Shown: positions 17,390 through 26,135 of the stretch, piece after piece
Layout: each line of letters opens with the position of its first letter
How positions within the stretch are numbered: the first letter of the stretch is position 1
Source: Oligoflexia bacterium
GTDB lineage: Bacteria > Bdellovibrionota > UBA1018 > CAIMNF01
Direction: 5' to 3'
NCBI GenBank assembly: GCA_903842755.1
Contig: CAIMNF010000509.1
Span: 1 to 31,197 of the forward strand
DNA length: 31,197 bases
The notes under the pieces: model-generated
What the model was told of the DNA's origin: nothing
What the model saw: only the letters and a program-made list of their open reading frames with translations
Databases searched by the model: none
Program-made: the position numbers and the translations under genes

Positions 17390-17982
17390 GTCAGGCCTGG
17401 AGAGTAGAGAGCGGTAGCCGGAACTTGTATTACGCTGCCTTTTTTGCAGCGTCGCTGGAGCTTGGGTTGATTGCCCTGACCGGTGTGAAGTTTCATTTTC
17501 GGCAATCGGAGCCCTCTGTATCCCCCGTGACCCTTGAATCGGAAGTTGTGGTTATTCCAGAAGAACACCCTAAGCTAAGGTCTCAAACCGCACTTCCCCC
17601 AGTTCCGGAAGAAGCGCTGAGTAACTCTTCCCAGGTCAAGCCCAATGCGAGTCCGTCTAAATCTTTAGATGCTCCGAATACGAATCAAATTCAACATGGT
17701 AAGCCTTTAGCAGGGTCGCACGGGCCAGTTTTAATAGAATCTCCAGCGCCGGTTATCCCGGACTATTTAAAAGACAAAGAGATTAATGCCAAAGTCATTA
17801 TCGAGTTTACGGTACTCAAGGATGGAAGGGTATCGCCCCGCCTTTTAGTTTCGAGTGGGAATGAGGAGCTTGATCAAATCGCGATTGGTGCGGCTTCGCG
17901 CTGGAAGTTTTATCCGGCAGAATCGGAGCATCAAGCGATCGATGCAAAAGTAAAATTGCGGATTGTCTTTGAAGTTAAGTAA
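17386..17982 (+). CDS. tonB: TonB-family energy transducer
   Basis: 198 residues. A short N-terminal region holds one membrane segment (about 14-34: LYYAAFFAASLELGLIALTGV). A Pro/Ser/Glu-rich spacer (about 40-125) crosses the periplasm. The C-terminal TonB domain (about 130-198) shows the expected AKVIIEFTVLKDGRVSPRLLVSSGNEELDQIA, AASRWKFYPA and VKLRIVFEVK. It is third gene of exbB-exbD-tonB, with an ATGA overlap to exbD. Presence of this dedicated set beside a receptor gene suggests a system-specific rather than housekeeping TonB. Its 3' end overlaps the convergent ZIP gene by eight bases. Confidence 0.9.
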   Translation: MSQAWRVESGSRNLYYAAFFAASLELGLIALTGVKFHFRQSEPSVSPVTLESEVVVIPEEHPKLRSQTALPPVPEEALSNSSQVKPNASPSKSLDAPNTNQIQHGKPLAGSHGPVLIESPAPVIPDYLKDKEINAKVIIEFTVLKDGRVSPRLLVSSGNEELDQIAIGAASRWKFYPAESEHQAIDAKVKLRIVFEVK

Positions 17983-18766
17983 ATTTTAAAAATACCTGGG
18001 TCATACAGAGTCCAACCGCAATCCAAGTCAGTGCATGTTTGCGGCTGCGGCTGGAATGAAAGCTGGGCAATAAAAAATCAAAAATGAGGCAACCCAACAG
18101 GGTGCCTGCCGCAAGACTGGTGACAAGAAAAGCAATGTTTTCCGTCACTGATTTTTTGAATAGCAAGGTCAGGAGCACGCCCAGGGGCATGGAAATGGAG
18201 TAGAGGCTGATCGCAATGAAAAACGATTTAGGGCTAGTCTTTTTCTCAAGCAAAACGGAAGAAACCGTCAAGGACTCGTATGCTTTATGCGCGAAGAGTG
18301 CCCAAAATAGGGTTTTGGTAATGGAGCCTGCGTATCCCTCCGAGATGACCAACAGCATGCCGCTGGCCAGACAATGGGCGAACATCGAGGCCATAAAAAA
18401 TGAAATGCTTTGGCCGTGCGAATGTCCGAAAGAGTTTTCGATCGATTCCGCTATTGAGGAATGACTCAAAGGTTTGTGATATTTAAGATGGTACAGATGG
18501 AGAAGTGAGTAAAGGAGCCAGACGGCTGCTACTCCCCAAAGCGTGTGTATTCCACCCATTTCGAATAAGTCCGGAATTAAATCAAAAAAAAGAATTCCCG
18601 CTAGCGCTCCCGTGCCTAAAAGGTAGAAAAACTTAGAGTATCTTCTTAAGTTCTGGATATAGAACGGCAAAATGCAGAGACTCATCATGGATATCGAGAT
18701 CAGCGCGGTTTCGGTTAATATGCTCATCGGTGAGCGCATTTTAAACGGATTTGGTCCAATTTGCAA
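17975..18766 (-). CDS. ZIP-family divalent-metal transporter
   Basis: 263 residues with about eight hydrophobic segments, the size of bacterial ZIP permeases. A His/Ser loop before segment 4 (SFGHSHGQS) is followed by FAHCLASGMLLV and, in segment 5, FAHKAYESLTV. These match the H-x-x-x-x-G and H-K-x-x-E metal-site motifs of the family, although the usual H-N-x-x-D-G is altered to H-C-L-A-S-G. Import of Zn or a related ion across the inner membrane is the expected role, which would pair with the TonB receptor in the outer membrane and the His-rich protein. It converges with tonB. Confidence 0.8.
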   Translation of the reverse strand: MQIGPNPFKMRSPMSILTETALISISMMSLCILPFYIQNLRRYSKFFYLLGTGALAGILFFDLIPDLFEMGGIHTLWGVAAVWLLYSLLHLYHLKYHKPLSHSSIAESIENSFGHSHGQSISFFMASMFAHCLASGMLLVISEGYAGSITKTLFWALFAHKAYESLTVSSVLLEKKTSPKSFFIAISLYSISMPLGVLLTLLFKKSVTENIAFLVTSLAAGTLLGCLIFDFLLPSFHSSRSRKHALTWIAVGLCMTQVFLKFT

Positions 18767-18832
18767 TCAATATCAAATCAACATAGCGAATAAGACTTGT
18801 GTTTTTCCGCCGAATTTTGTACGACCGGCACC

Positions 18833-19090
18833 ATGAAAAATACAGTAAAAAAATGGATACTCACTTTCGGATTTTCGATGATTTTGGGTGCCTGCGGATC
18901 TAGTGACTCCACAAATAAGAGCTACCACTTAACTTCAAACGGCTGTGATACCGGAACTCACAACTTCAACGATCTAGACGCTTATTGCAAGGGATTGGAA
19001 AACGATCAATTGAATAACGATTGTGCTTTAGATTTGCGTTCTCAGGATTTCACATCCAATGGGTGCCCGGGGACATTTACACCGTTTTAA
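18833..19090 (+). CDS. Small lipoprotein, unknown function
   Basis: 85 residues from the ATG at 18833. A lipobox ILGAC follows the signal segment KKWILTFGFSMILG, so the product should be a lipoprotein. The mature part is short and polar with Cys in SNGCDTG, DAYCKG, NDCALD and SNGCPG, enough for two disulfides. Two SNGC motifs flank it. It lies 66 bases from the divergent ZIP gene. I do not recognise the family. Confidence 0.6.
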   Translation: MKNTVKKWILTFGFSMILGACGSSDSTNKSYHLTSNGCDTGTHNFNDLDAYCKGLENDQLNNDCALDLRSQDFTSNGCPGTFTPF

Positions 19091-19149
19091 TGAATTGCTC
19101 CTCAAATAAGAAGTCGACAACGGATCATTAGCCCTTTAAACTTAAATCA

Positions 19150-19974
19150 TTGACGAAACAATTATCGTTTAGGACTTTGGGTTTTGTTGGGTTAATTTGT
19201 TCGGTTTCCCTCTTGTCGCCAAAACAGGCCAGGGCGGCCGCAGGAGTTGCGGGATTGCTCAGCATCATTCCTGGACTTGGGCAAATCTATGATGGTGAAA
19301 CTTTGGAAGGCTTGGGTTGGTTTTCCACGGTAATTGGTTTCGAAATTTTTTCGCCCGCCGTAAACATTTCTGCGCCCGTGGCCGGGCAAAATACCCGACT
19401 TTTAGCTCAGGCAGGATATGACCTCTGGTTGTACAACATGTATGATGCTTATCGTGACGCGAAGCCTAGAAACGGGCTTTATACAAACTACAGTGCCTTT
19501 TCTAATTATGTTGCCGCTTTTAATCCTGTAAATGTTGCCGATGCGGTGACAGGCACGTACTTGGGGTTCAATGTGATTCTTGATCGGAAGGAATTGGGTC
19601 ACTTTGGTCAGCTAAATCGCTATCCTTTTTTTGCGTTTGTTGGAATGGGTGAGGAAGGGTTGTTTCGTGGGTTTTTATTTCCTGCTTTTTCGGCGGATGT
19701 TTTTCATTCAAAAATTGCGGGTGCTTTTGCGTCGACCGTACTTTTTGATTTGTTCCACCTAACCAATGGGGCCGCAGATTTCAGAAATAATTTTATTCAA
19801 CGCTTTATTATGGGCTTAGTATTTTGCTGGGCAACGGATCGGAATAAGTACGACCTTAGAGATGGAATTTTCGCCCACTCCATGATCGATATTGGTGCGG
19901 AAGCGGGTGCAGGAACCCCGCATGCCTTTTTGGGAATGACCGGGGTAAAACTTGGGTGGAAGTTTTTTCTATAA
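19150..19974 (+). CDS. CPBP/Rce1-type intramembrane metalloprotease homologue
   Basis: 274 residues starting at TTG. A signal-like segment ends near QARAAA. Residues about 32-68 resemble the small membrane domain AGLLSIIPGLGQIYDGE seen in DUF5683-type proteins. The C-terminal half has the three CPBP (ABI) motifs: GEE(168-169)GLFR173, LFDLFH203, and FAH243SMID247. This family comprises membrane glutamic/metallo-proteases related to CAAX prenyl protease 2, often implicated in peptide processing or self-immunity. The stop codon TAA is directly followed by the ATG of the glucosidase gene, so the two form an operon. The substrate is unknown. The start is uncertain because no ribosome site is visible. 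Confidence 0.75.
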   Translation: MTKQLSFRTLGFVGLICSVSLLSPKQARAAAGVAGLLSIIPGLGQIYDGETLEGLGWFSTVIGFEIFSPAVNISAPVAGQNTRLLAQAGYDLWLYNMYDAYRDAKPRNGLYTNYSAFSNYVAAFNPVNVADAVTGTYLGFNVILDRKELGHFGQLNRYPFFAFVGMGEEGLFRGFLFPAFSADVFHSKIAGAFASTVLFDLFHLTNGAADFRNNFIQRFIMGLVFCWATDRNKYDLRDGIFAHSMIDIGAEAGAGTPHAFLGMTGVKLGWKFFL

Positions 19975-21633
19975 ATGAAACTGAAAAGCCTTAAAAGAAA
20001 GAGAAAATCTTTTCTTGGGAGGATGATGCTTCGATTTTTTAGTTTTTGGATCAGCATATTTCTTGGAGCCTCCGCATTCTGTTCGGCACAGGGGCAAGAC
20101 TTAAGTTCTTGGCGAAAGGAAGTCGTTTACGAAATCTTTGTCCGCAGTTTTCAAGACTCGAATGGAGATGGGGTGGGTGACCTCGACGGGATAACGTCTC
20201 GCCTTGATTATTTGCATGAATTAGGAGTGACCGCGATTTGGTTGACGCCCATTTTTCCTAGCCCTTCGTATCATGGCTATGATGTCACTGATTATGAAGC
20301 GATCAACCCGGATTTTGGAAATATGGACTCCTTTGACCATCTACTGGGTGAAGCCCATCAGCGACAACTAAAAGTGATTTTGGATATTCCCGTCAATCAT
20401 ACGTCTAGCTCCCACCCGTGGTTTTTAGCGTCACAGCCATTCGGAATCTGGGGGCCGTCCGATACTTATTTGTGGAGTAGCGTGCCTCTCGTTTGGTCTG
20501 CCGTCGAAAATGCGTTAGACCATTGGCATTTGCAGGGCGGCTCTTACTATTACTCAACCTTTGGTGAAGCCATGCCCGACTTGAATTGGAAAAACCCCGA
20601 CGTTTTAAGCGAAATTGAGAAGGTTTTTATTTTTTGGATCCAGCGTGGGGTAGATGGGTTTCGGTTGGATGCGGCTCAATACTTGGACAAGGGGCCTAAT
20701 GGTGAAGCTAATACCGCCGCCAATCATCAAATTTGGAAGAAGATCGTACAAGCATGCAAAGCCATTAACCCTTTTACTTATTTTGTGGGAGAAGTTTGGA
20801 CGGATTCCGCAACAATCGCCACCTATAAAGGGGACGGGGATGAGTTAACTCAAGCGTTTGATTTTCCATTGGCTGCGCATGTGGTAAATGCCGTGGTGAA
20901 CCACGATCCAGTAGAGTTCTACCAGGGGCTCTTGGAACGGATGCGCTTCCAGCGTGATCCCTTTTTTGCGTCGCCTTTTTTAACGAATCACGATCAAGTG
21001 CGATTGGCCACCCTTGCAAAGGGAAGTGTGGATCAGTTGAAGCTTGCGGCTGCAATATTATTTACACTCCCGGGAACGCCTTACCTTTATTATGGCGAAG
21101 AAATTGGGCTTCCGGAAGGGATAGATGCCCGATTTCCGGATGATTTGGGAAAACGGACCCCGATGAGTTGGGAGCGGGCTTCGATCGAGCGCGGCTTTAC
21201 CTGGCCAAATTCCAAACCCTGGCAGGACTTTTCGAGTTCGGACTCTTCTATTTCGGTGGATGCGCAACGAAATGTGCCCGGAAGCTTGCTCAGTTCTTAT
21301 CAGGAGTTGATTCATTTAAAGCGGACAACGCCTTCTTTGATCGATGGAACAATCTCTGCGCCGGTTACGTTGGTGGGGAAGGATATTGTTGTCTATCTTC
21401 GCAAAACAGAAGCAGAAGTTACTTTGGTCGCCCTGAATTTTTCACCAAAAGATACTCCTCAGGTCTTAATCGATTTGGCACGGGTGCTTCCGCCCTATTT
21501 TGAGGGTGCGGTTCTTAAACAAATTTATGGCCGTGAGGTTGGCCCCCTTCAATGGAGTACCGACACGTCCATTTTAGTTCCATGGATTCCTGCAGATTCA
21601 GCCGTCGTTTTGAAATTGACTAAAAAAAAGTAG
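19975..21633 (+). CDS. Periplasmic GH13 alpha-amylase-family glucosidase
   Basis: 552 residues. A long signal peptide (about 1-39, ending FCSAQG) predicts export. The GH13 barrel starts with VVYEIFVRSFQDSNGDGVGDL and continues with LDIPVNHTSSSHPW, GVDGFRLDAAQ (Asp232, nucleophile), FVGEVW (Glu273, acid/base) and LTNHDQVR (Asp340). The QDSNGDGVGDLDGI opening and the FPDDLGKRTPMSW stretch fit the oligo-1,6-glucosidase/alpha-glucosidase side of the family. A C-terminal beta domain ends in SAVVLKL. It should cleave alpha-glucosidic bonds in imported maltooligosaccharides. The gene abuts the membrane-protease gene and is followed 38 bases later by a beta-barrel gene. Confidence 0.92.
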   Translation: MKLKSLKRKRKSFLGRMMLRFFSFWISIFLGASAFCSAQGQDLSSWRKEVVYEIFVRSFQDSNGDGVGDLDGITSRLDYLHELGVTAIWLTPIFPSPSYHGYDVTDYEAINPDFGNMDSFDHLLGEAHQRQLKVILDIPVNHTSSSHPWFLASQPFGIWGPSDTYLWSSVPLVWSAVENALDHWHLQGGSYYYSTFGEAMPDLNWKNPDVLSEIEKVFIFWIQRGVDGFRLDAAQYLDKGPNGEANTAANHQIWKKIVQACKAINPFTYFVGEVWTDSATIATYKGDGDELTQAFDFPLAAHVVNAVVNHDPVEFYQGLLERMRFQRDPFFASPFLTNHDQVRLATLAKGSVDQLKLAAAILFTLPGTPYLYYGEEIGLPEGIDARFPDDLGKRTPMSWERASIERGFTWPNSKPWQDFSSSDSSISVDAQRNVPGSLLSSYQELIHLKRTTPSLIDGTISAPVTLVGKDIVVYLRKTEAEVTLVALNFSPKDTPQVLIDLARVLPPYFEGAVLKQIYGREVGPLQWSTDTSILVPWIPADSAVVLKLTKKK

Positions 21634-21671
21634 TATTCAGCGGTATTTCCCCGTGAGAACATAAAGTTGTG

Positions 21672-22559
21672 ATGCAGATTCGCGCGAGGTTAAATCTAAA
21701 CTCGGTTTTGCCCTACTTGCTTTGGGTTGCTTTGCTTGCCTTTGCTTCGGTTAGTCATGCGCAAGGCATGTATACCTACCATGATAGTCCAAAATGCGAA
21801 CTGAAGGTTTTTCGAAATTCCAGCTGGCAGTCGATTGCCGGAGTGAGCATCCCTGAAGGGCATTCTTTTGCGGTGCTGCATTCTCCTAAAAATCCGGAAG
21901 TGGGCCTGTTTACGATTGATCATCAATATTTTTCAGCAAATAATGATTGTTTGATTCCGGTGGTAAGTAAAGCTTTAAGCAATCAGTCGGAGTCTGAAGA
22001 GGCTCCCTTACAGAAAAAAAGTCCTCGAAAGACGGATTTTCCTCGCTCCTTTTCCATCGGGGCGTTGAGTGCGAAGCAGTCGTTTAGTTTATCCAGTACT
22101 GACGGAAACAAATATGCTCTTGTGGGGACGTTAAAAGGAGTGACCATGGCATTTAGGTATGGGTCGCGCTTGTTAAAATTTGCGATTGAGCCTTATGTCG
22201 GATTGATTACGGTGATCGAAAACGATTCTGCAACACCAACTCCGCCCTTCGTCTACAATGCAGCGAACTATTTAGACCTGGGCTCAAACGTCTATTTTCA
22301 AATTGAGCCGGAGTTAGGAAATTATATTGAGTTGGGAGTAAAGCTCGGAGGAGGCGCTAATTTTGTGAGTTTACCCGCACCATCGAGCGTGAATTATTAC
22401 ACGTATAGTGCTCCAGCGAGCTTTTCATTTTACTTTTCCGCCCAGGTAGACTTTGCTGTTTTTATTGTGCCTAAATTTGGTATTTATTTAAACGTCGGTA
22501 TGAATCAATCCACGGCAAATTTAAGCGAACAATTGGGGCTTCGGTGGAGATATGATTAA
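21672..22559 (+). CDS. Exported two-domain protein, outer-membrane beta-barrel type (paralogue of 5236)
   Basis: 295 residues from the ATG at 21672. A signal peptide ends at SHAQG. The small N-terminal domain is bounded by Cys in PKCELKVF and NNDCLIPV, like TCKISIFDG and TPNCFLI in the protein at 5236-6132. Both contain an aromatic ID(H/G)(Q/K)(Y/W)(F/Y)S stretch just before the second Cys. A Ser/Glu/Lys-rich linker (about 100-120) leads to a beta-barrel-like half ending in LGLRWRYD. The common plan suggests a lineage-specific family with a periplasmic head and membrane barrel. It may be transcribed with the glucosidase gene, but its ligand is unknown. Confidence 0.6.
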   Translation: MQIRARLNLNSVLPYLLWVALLAFASVSHAQGMYTYHDSPKCELKVFRNSSWQSIAGVSIPEGHSFAVLHSPKNPEVGLFTIDHQYFSANNDCLIPVVSKALSNQSESEEAPLQKKSPRKTDFPRSFSIGALSAKQSFSLSSTDGNKYALVGTLKGVTMAFRYGSRLLKFAIEPYVGLITVIENDSATPTPPFVYNAANYLDLGSNVYFQIEPELGNYIELGVKLGGGANFVSLPAPSSVNYYTYSAPASFSFYFSAQVDFAVFIVPKFGIYLNVGMNQSTANLSEQLGLRWRYD

Positions 22560-22575
22560 AACGCGCACGCAGTGG

Positions 22576-23445
22576 TTAATGGTGAACCGAAATGATTTTT
22601 TCTAACCACGCTTTTGCCATCGAGACAGAAATTGCATAGTTCGCATAATCATCTGAATAAGCAGGAAGTTTTAGGCTCGTTTCGCCGCCGTTTCGCTGCT
22701 CCCCTATGTGGAGCGCAATAATTCTACAGGGCTGATCTTGTTCGCAAACCAAAAGTGGGGCACCTGAGGCGCCTCGCTCGGTAGCGCAATCGTGAAAAAA
22801 CACACCTTCAAGATCCGGTCGTTGGCTTCTAATGCTACAACCATGATTCATGGATTGATTAAATACCGCGGTCGAGTGTCCGCGACTATCGGGTGCCCAC
22901 TCGTAAAGGTCGTATGCGGAAATGGTTAAGTTTTGTTCCATGGGCTGAAGATCACGGGGATCCTGGCTAAACGGTAAACTGCCTGATGACTTTCCAATGG
23001 TGCGGGTGAGTACGAGAATAGCGATGTCGTGCGGATATTCGGTCTCGTAATGAGTCATCGAACTTAAGCCCAGGTAGGCCGATTTGACTGAGCTCACTTT
23101 TTCGGCGTGGTTTGCATAATAGCCATAAAGTACGTCCAAACTACGGTGGGGTGCGTTCGGCACGAGGTGGTCTGGTGTAGAGACTTGGGGATTTGAAAAC
23201 GCGCCCAAAACACAGTGGGCAGCCGTTAAAACGAGATTGGGGCCAATGAACGCGCCAGAGCATTTTTCGATTCCGGGAACGCTTACGCTTACTAGCTTAA
23301 AATGATCTTGCGAAGTAGGAAGGATCGGAATTCTGGGATCGGGACCAAATATATTGGCTAAACTAACCGTTGGAACTGCGAAAAAGAGGAGCGTGAGCAT
23401 GCTTTTTTTTAAAATGGCCATTGAAATGAAAATACTTAATTTCAA
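22576..23445 (-). CDS. Secreted trypsin-like serine protease
   Basis: 289 residues in the longest form. ATG codons at residues 9 and 16 give shorter signal peptides, and the one at 23421 is plausible. Chymotrypsin-fold motifs are complete: LVLTAAHC (His77), PHDIAILVL (Asp140) and ERGASGAPLL (Ser227, as GASGAP where GDSGGP is usual). Cys62-Cys78 frame the His as in trypsins, and further Cys pairs follow. The GASG variant is nearer to V8/glutamyl-endopeptidase-type enzymes, so specificity is open. The product should be periplasmic or secreted. It is divergent from radD and converges with the beta-barrel gene 16 bases away. Confidence 0.85.
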   Translation of the reverse strand: MKLSIFISMAILKKSMLTLLFFAVPTVSLANIFGPDPRIPILPTSQDHFKLVSVSVPGIEKCSGAFIGPNLVLTAAHCVLGAFSNPQVSTPDHLVPNAPHRSLDVLYGYYANHAEKVSSVKSAYLGLSSMTHYETEYPHDIAILVLTRTIGKSSGSLPFSQDPRDLQPMEQNLTISAYDLYEWAPDSRGHSTAVFNQSMNHGCSIRSQRPDLEGVFFHDCATERGASGAPLLVCEQDQPCRIIALHIGEQRNGGETSLKLPAYSDDYANYAISVSMAKAWLEKIISVHH

Positions 23446-23481
23446 TCGCGTTGAAAAGCGGTAAAACGAAATTCAGAATTT

Positions 23482-25218
23482 ATGGTTCAACTCAGGGATT
23501 ATCAGCAAGAAGCAGTCAGCAAAGTGATTCAATTTTTTCAAAAACGGCGCGATCCGGCGATGGTGGTGTTGCCTACAGGTGCGGGGAAAAGCTTGGTGAT
23601 TGCAGAGCTGGCCCGGCAGGCCAGGGGCAGAGTCTTGATCCTGGCGCATGTGAAGGAGTTGGTAGAACAAAATTATCAAAAGTATACGAATTATGGGCTA
23701 GAAGCGGGTATTTTTTCTGCGAGCCTGGGGCAGAAAGATTGGGATCAAAAAGCAATTTTTGGGAGTGTCCAATCCGTTGCTCGGGCACCGAATGATTTTT
23801 TTGAACAGTTTTCACTCTTGGTCATTGACGAATGTCACCGCGTGGCGGACGAAGGGGCAACCCAATACCAAGAGGTGATTAAAAAGCTTTTAGAGCGGAA
23901 TCCTAAGCTCTGTATTTTAGGCTTAACGGCGACCCCGTATCGCTTAGGATTGGGTTGGATTTACGAAGTAGGGCCCAAAGGGGAGTTGAAGTCAGACCAG
24001 CCTCGTTTTTTTAAACAATGCGTTTTTGAATTGCCTCTTTCGTACATGATTCAAAATAAGTACCTCACTCAGCCAGTGAAGGTCGACATTCCGGTAACCT
24101 GTTACGATTTTTCTGAGCTCACCGAAAAAGACCGGCTCTACACGGCGGCCGAAGTAGAGGAGATCTTAAAAAATCAAAAGCGTCTTACTCCGCTCATTAT
24201 CAAAAATATTATCGACATTACGGAGCGCTTCGAGCGCAAGGGGGTTATGCTGTTCTGTAGCTCCGTTCCCCATGCCGAAGAGATTATGACTTATTTGCCG
24301 TCGGAGGATTCGCGCCTGGTTTTGGGGGACACCGATCTGAAGAATAGAAATGAGATTATCGATGACTTCAAAAATAGAAAATTTAAATATTTAGTGAACG
24401 TTTCGGTTCTGACGACTGGCTTTGATGCGCCTCATGTGGACGTGATTGCGATCTTAAGGCCAACAGAGTCCAATAGCCTTTATCAGCAGATTGTGGGACG
24501 AGGGTTGCGCTTGTCGGCTCAGAAAAAAGATTGTTTTATTTTGGATTATACAGGAATGGGACACGACATTTACGCGCCCGAAATTAGTGACCGACGCCCT
24601 GCCAAAGATACGGTCCCTGTCCAAGTTCAATGCCCCGAGTGTGGCTTTATGAATGACTTTTGGGGTTACGTGGATTTCGAAGGAAACGTCGTAGAACATT
24701 TTGGGCGTAAATGCAGAGGTTCTCGCCAAGACTCCGTTACTTTTCAGTGGCGTCCGTGTGGCTTTCGGTTCCGCTCTAAAATTTGTCATCAATGCGGAGC
24801 CGAAAACGACCTCACCGCACAGAAATGTGAAAAGTGTAAGGTTGAGCTTACGGATGCCTCCGCAAAATTGAAACAGGCTAAACTTTCAAAGAATTCCCAT
24901 TTACTTACGCCCGAGCGCATTACCTTTGAAGAACGTTCGGACAAGAATGGCAATCCCTATTTAGAAATTCGCTATTACGATTTTGATGCTCAATATGTAA
25001 GCGAAGCGCATTTTTTTTCGAATCCAACCTCGGTTAAAAAATTTAATATTAATTTTTTGCGTTCCCACCTGAAGCGACCCGAACTTGCGTTAAACTTAAG
25101 GACTCCTTTAGACGTGATCCAAAATCAAAAGCTTTTCAGATTGCCTGCGTTTGTAATTGCACGAAAGCAAGATCGGTTTTGGAAGATCACGGAGAAAATT
25201 TTTGCCGAGGAATTGTAA
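23482..25218 (+). CDS. radD: RadD/YejH-type SF2 DNA helicase
   Basis: 578 residues, close to E. coli RadD (586). It begins with the Q-motif-like LRDYQQEAV, then Walker A LPTGAGKS (30-37), DECH (116-119), LTATPYR (motif III) and a second RecA domain with VNVSVLTTGFDAPHVD and QQIVGRGLRL (motif VI). Four or more zinc-ligand Cys follow (CPECGF, KCRG, then CHQCGAEN and CEKCK), and a C-terminal domain closes the protein. RadD helps recombination-dependent repair of stalled forks and interacts with single-strand binding protein in E. coli. The 3' end overlaps the convergent gmhB gene by 32 bases. Confidence 0.88.
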   Translation: MVQLRDYQQEAVSKVIQFFQKRRDPAMVVLPTGAGKSLVIAELARQARGRVLILAHVKELVEQNYQKYTNYGLEAGIFSASLGQKDWDQKAIFGSVQSVARAPNDFFEQFSLLVIDECHRVADEGATQYQEVIKKLLERNPKLCILGLTATPYRLGLGWIYEVGPKGELKSDQPRFFKQCVFELPLSYMIQNKYLTQPVKVDIPVTCYDFSELTEKDRLYTAAEVEEILKNQKRLTPLIIKNIIDITERFERKGVMLFCSSVPHAEEIMTYLPSEDSRLVLGDTDLKNRNEIIDDFKNRKFKYLVNVSVLTTGFDAPHVDVIAILRPTESNSLYQQIVGRGLRLSAQKKDCFILDYTGMGHDIYAPEISDRRPAKDTVPVQVQCPECGFMNDFWGYVDFEGNVVEHFGRKCRGSRQDSVTFQWRPCGFRFRSKICHQCGAENDLTAQKCEKCKVELTDASAKLKQAKLSKNSHLLTPERITFEERSDKNGNPYLEIRYYDFDAQYVSEAHFFSNPTSVKKFNINFLRSHLKRPELALNLRTPLDVIQNQKLFRLPAFVIARKQDRFWKITEKIFAEEL

Positions 25219-25750
25219 AAAGCGGGCCATTTTTTTCGATCCACTCGACCGCTTGCAATAGTGACTGTGCCCGGTAGTTGGGAGGATGAGCCGTTTTAAA
25301 ATCATCCCCCGGTCCTATTAAAATAGACTGGCAGCCTGCGCGATGGCCGGCCTCAATATCGCTTAAACGATCGCCCACCATGAACGAACCCGCTATATCA
25401 ATATTCCACTGGGTTGCTGCTTCGATGAGCATTCCTGGGTTTGGTTTTCGGCAGAGGCACTGATCTTTTTGGTCATGGAAGCATACTTTCAAATCATCAA
25501 TGGGAAGTTCCGAAAGGACTTTTTGGTTCATGGCAATGACCACTTCTTTTTTCTGCCAACCGCGCGCGACGTCGGGCTGGTTGGTAACGACCACAGTGAA
25601 ATAATCAAGGCATTTAAGCTTTTGAAGAGCCTCAAGGGTACCCGGTAAAAACTCAAACTGTTCTAAAGTTTGCGGTGCCCTTTCTTTGCCGTCCCGAAAA
25701 AAAGTACGATTCAATACACCATCCCGATCAAGAAACACTGCTTTTTTCAA
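25187..25750 (-). CDS. gmhB: D-glycero-D-manno-heptose 1,7-bisphosphate 7-phosphatase (HAD family)
   Basis: About 188 residues from a TTG at 25750. The frame is open to another TTG at 25807, but GmhB proteins begin just before the catalytic loop. Motif I is VFLDRDGVLNR (nucleophile and general acid Asp). Thr in VVVTNQPDVARG is motif II, Lys in CRKPNPGM motif III and VGDRLSDIEAG motif IV. The zinc loop C-F-H-D-Q-K-D-Q-C-L-C is intact. It removes the 7-phosphate in ADP-heptose synthesis for LPS core; histidinol-phosphatase-type relatives are the alternative. It overlaps the end of radD and directly follows the DUF1428 gene. Confidence 0.85.
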   Translation of the reverse strand: MKKAVFLDRDGVLNRTFFRDGKERAPQTLEQFEFLPGTLEALQKLKCLDYFTVVVTNQPDVARGWQKKEVVIAMNQKVLSELPIDDLKVCFHDQKDQCLCRKPNPGMLIEAATQWNIDIAGSFMVGDRLSDIEAGHRAGCQSILIGPGDDFKTAHPPNYRAQSLLQAVEWIEKNGPLFTIPRQKFSP

Positions 25751-25754
25751 TTGG

Positions 25755-26135
25755 TTAAAACCGCGCAAGAGTTTTAAATCCACCCCAAAAGAAGCGCATT
25801 CCGTCAAAAAATAGATCGTCTGGATTCATGAATTCCGCCAAGCGTGGATCATCCATTACCCGATCCATTGCTTTTTTAAACTGCGCTTTCGTTTTGAACG
25901 TCACCCAGCCGATGCAGACGACTTCGCCGCTTTTCAGTTTTACGCTTCGGGGATAGGATGTGTTGTCACCCTTTTCAACGTGGTCTCCAATACAATCCAT
26001 GACCTCAAGCGCGCCATTCTCCTTCCAAATTGGACCAATGGTATTCACCCATTTTTTGTACCGACTTAAGTTTTTACGGGGCACGGGGACGACGATGCTT
26101 TGAACGTAGACGGACTCGATTTGTTTTTTTTTCAT
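25755..26135 (-). CDS. DUF1428-family protein
   Basis: 126 residues. It fits DUF1428 (YbaA-like): YVQSIVVPVPRKNLSRYKKW near the start, a conserved MDCIGDHVEKGD, then VVCIGWVTFKTKAQFKKAMDRVMDDPR and the ending FDGMRFFWGGFKTLA. This is a ferredoxin-like alpha+beta dimer of the ABM type with no assigned reaction. There is no signal peptide, so it is cytoplasmic. It lies five bases before the proposed gmhB start, so the two are probably co-transcribed, though I see no functional link. Confidence 0.82.
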   Translation of the reverse strand: MKKKQIESVYVQSIVVPVPRKNLSRYKKWVNTIGPIWKENGALEVMDCIGDHVEKGDNTSYPRSVKLKSGEVVCIGWVTFKTKAQFKKAMDRVMDDPRLAEFMNPDDLFFDGMRFFWGGFKTLARF

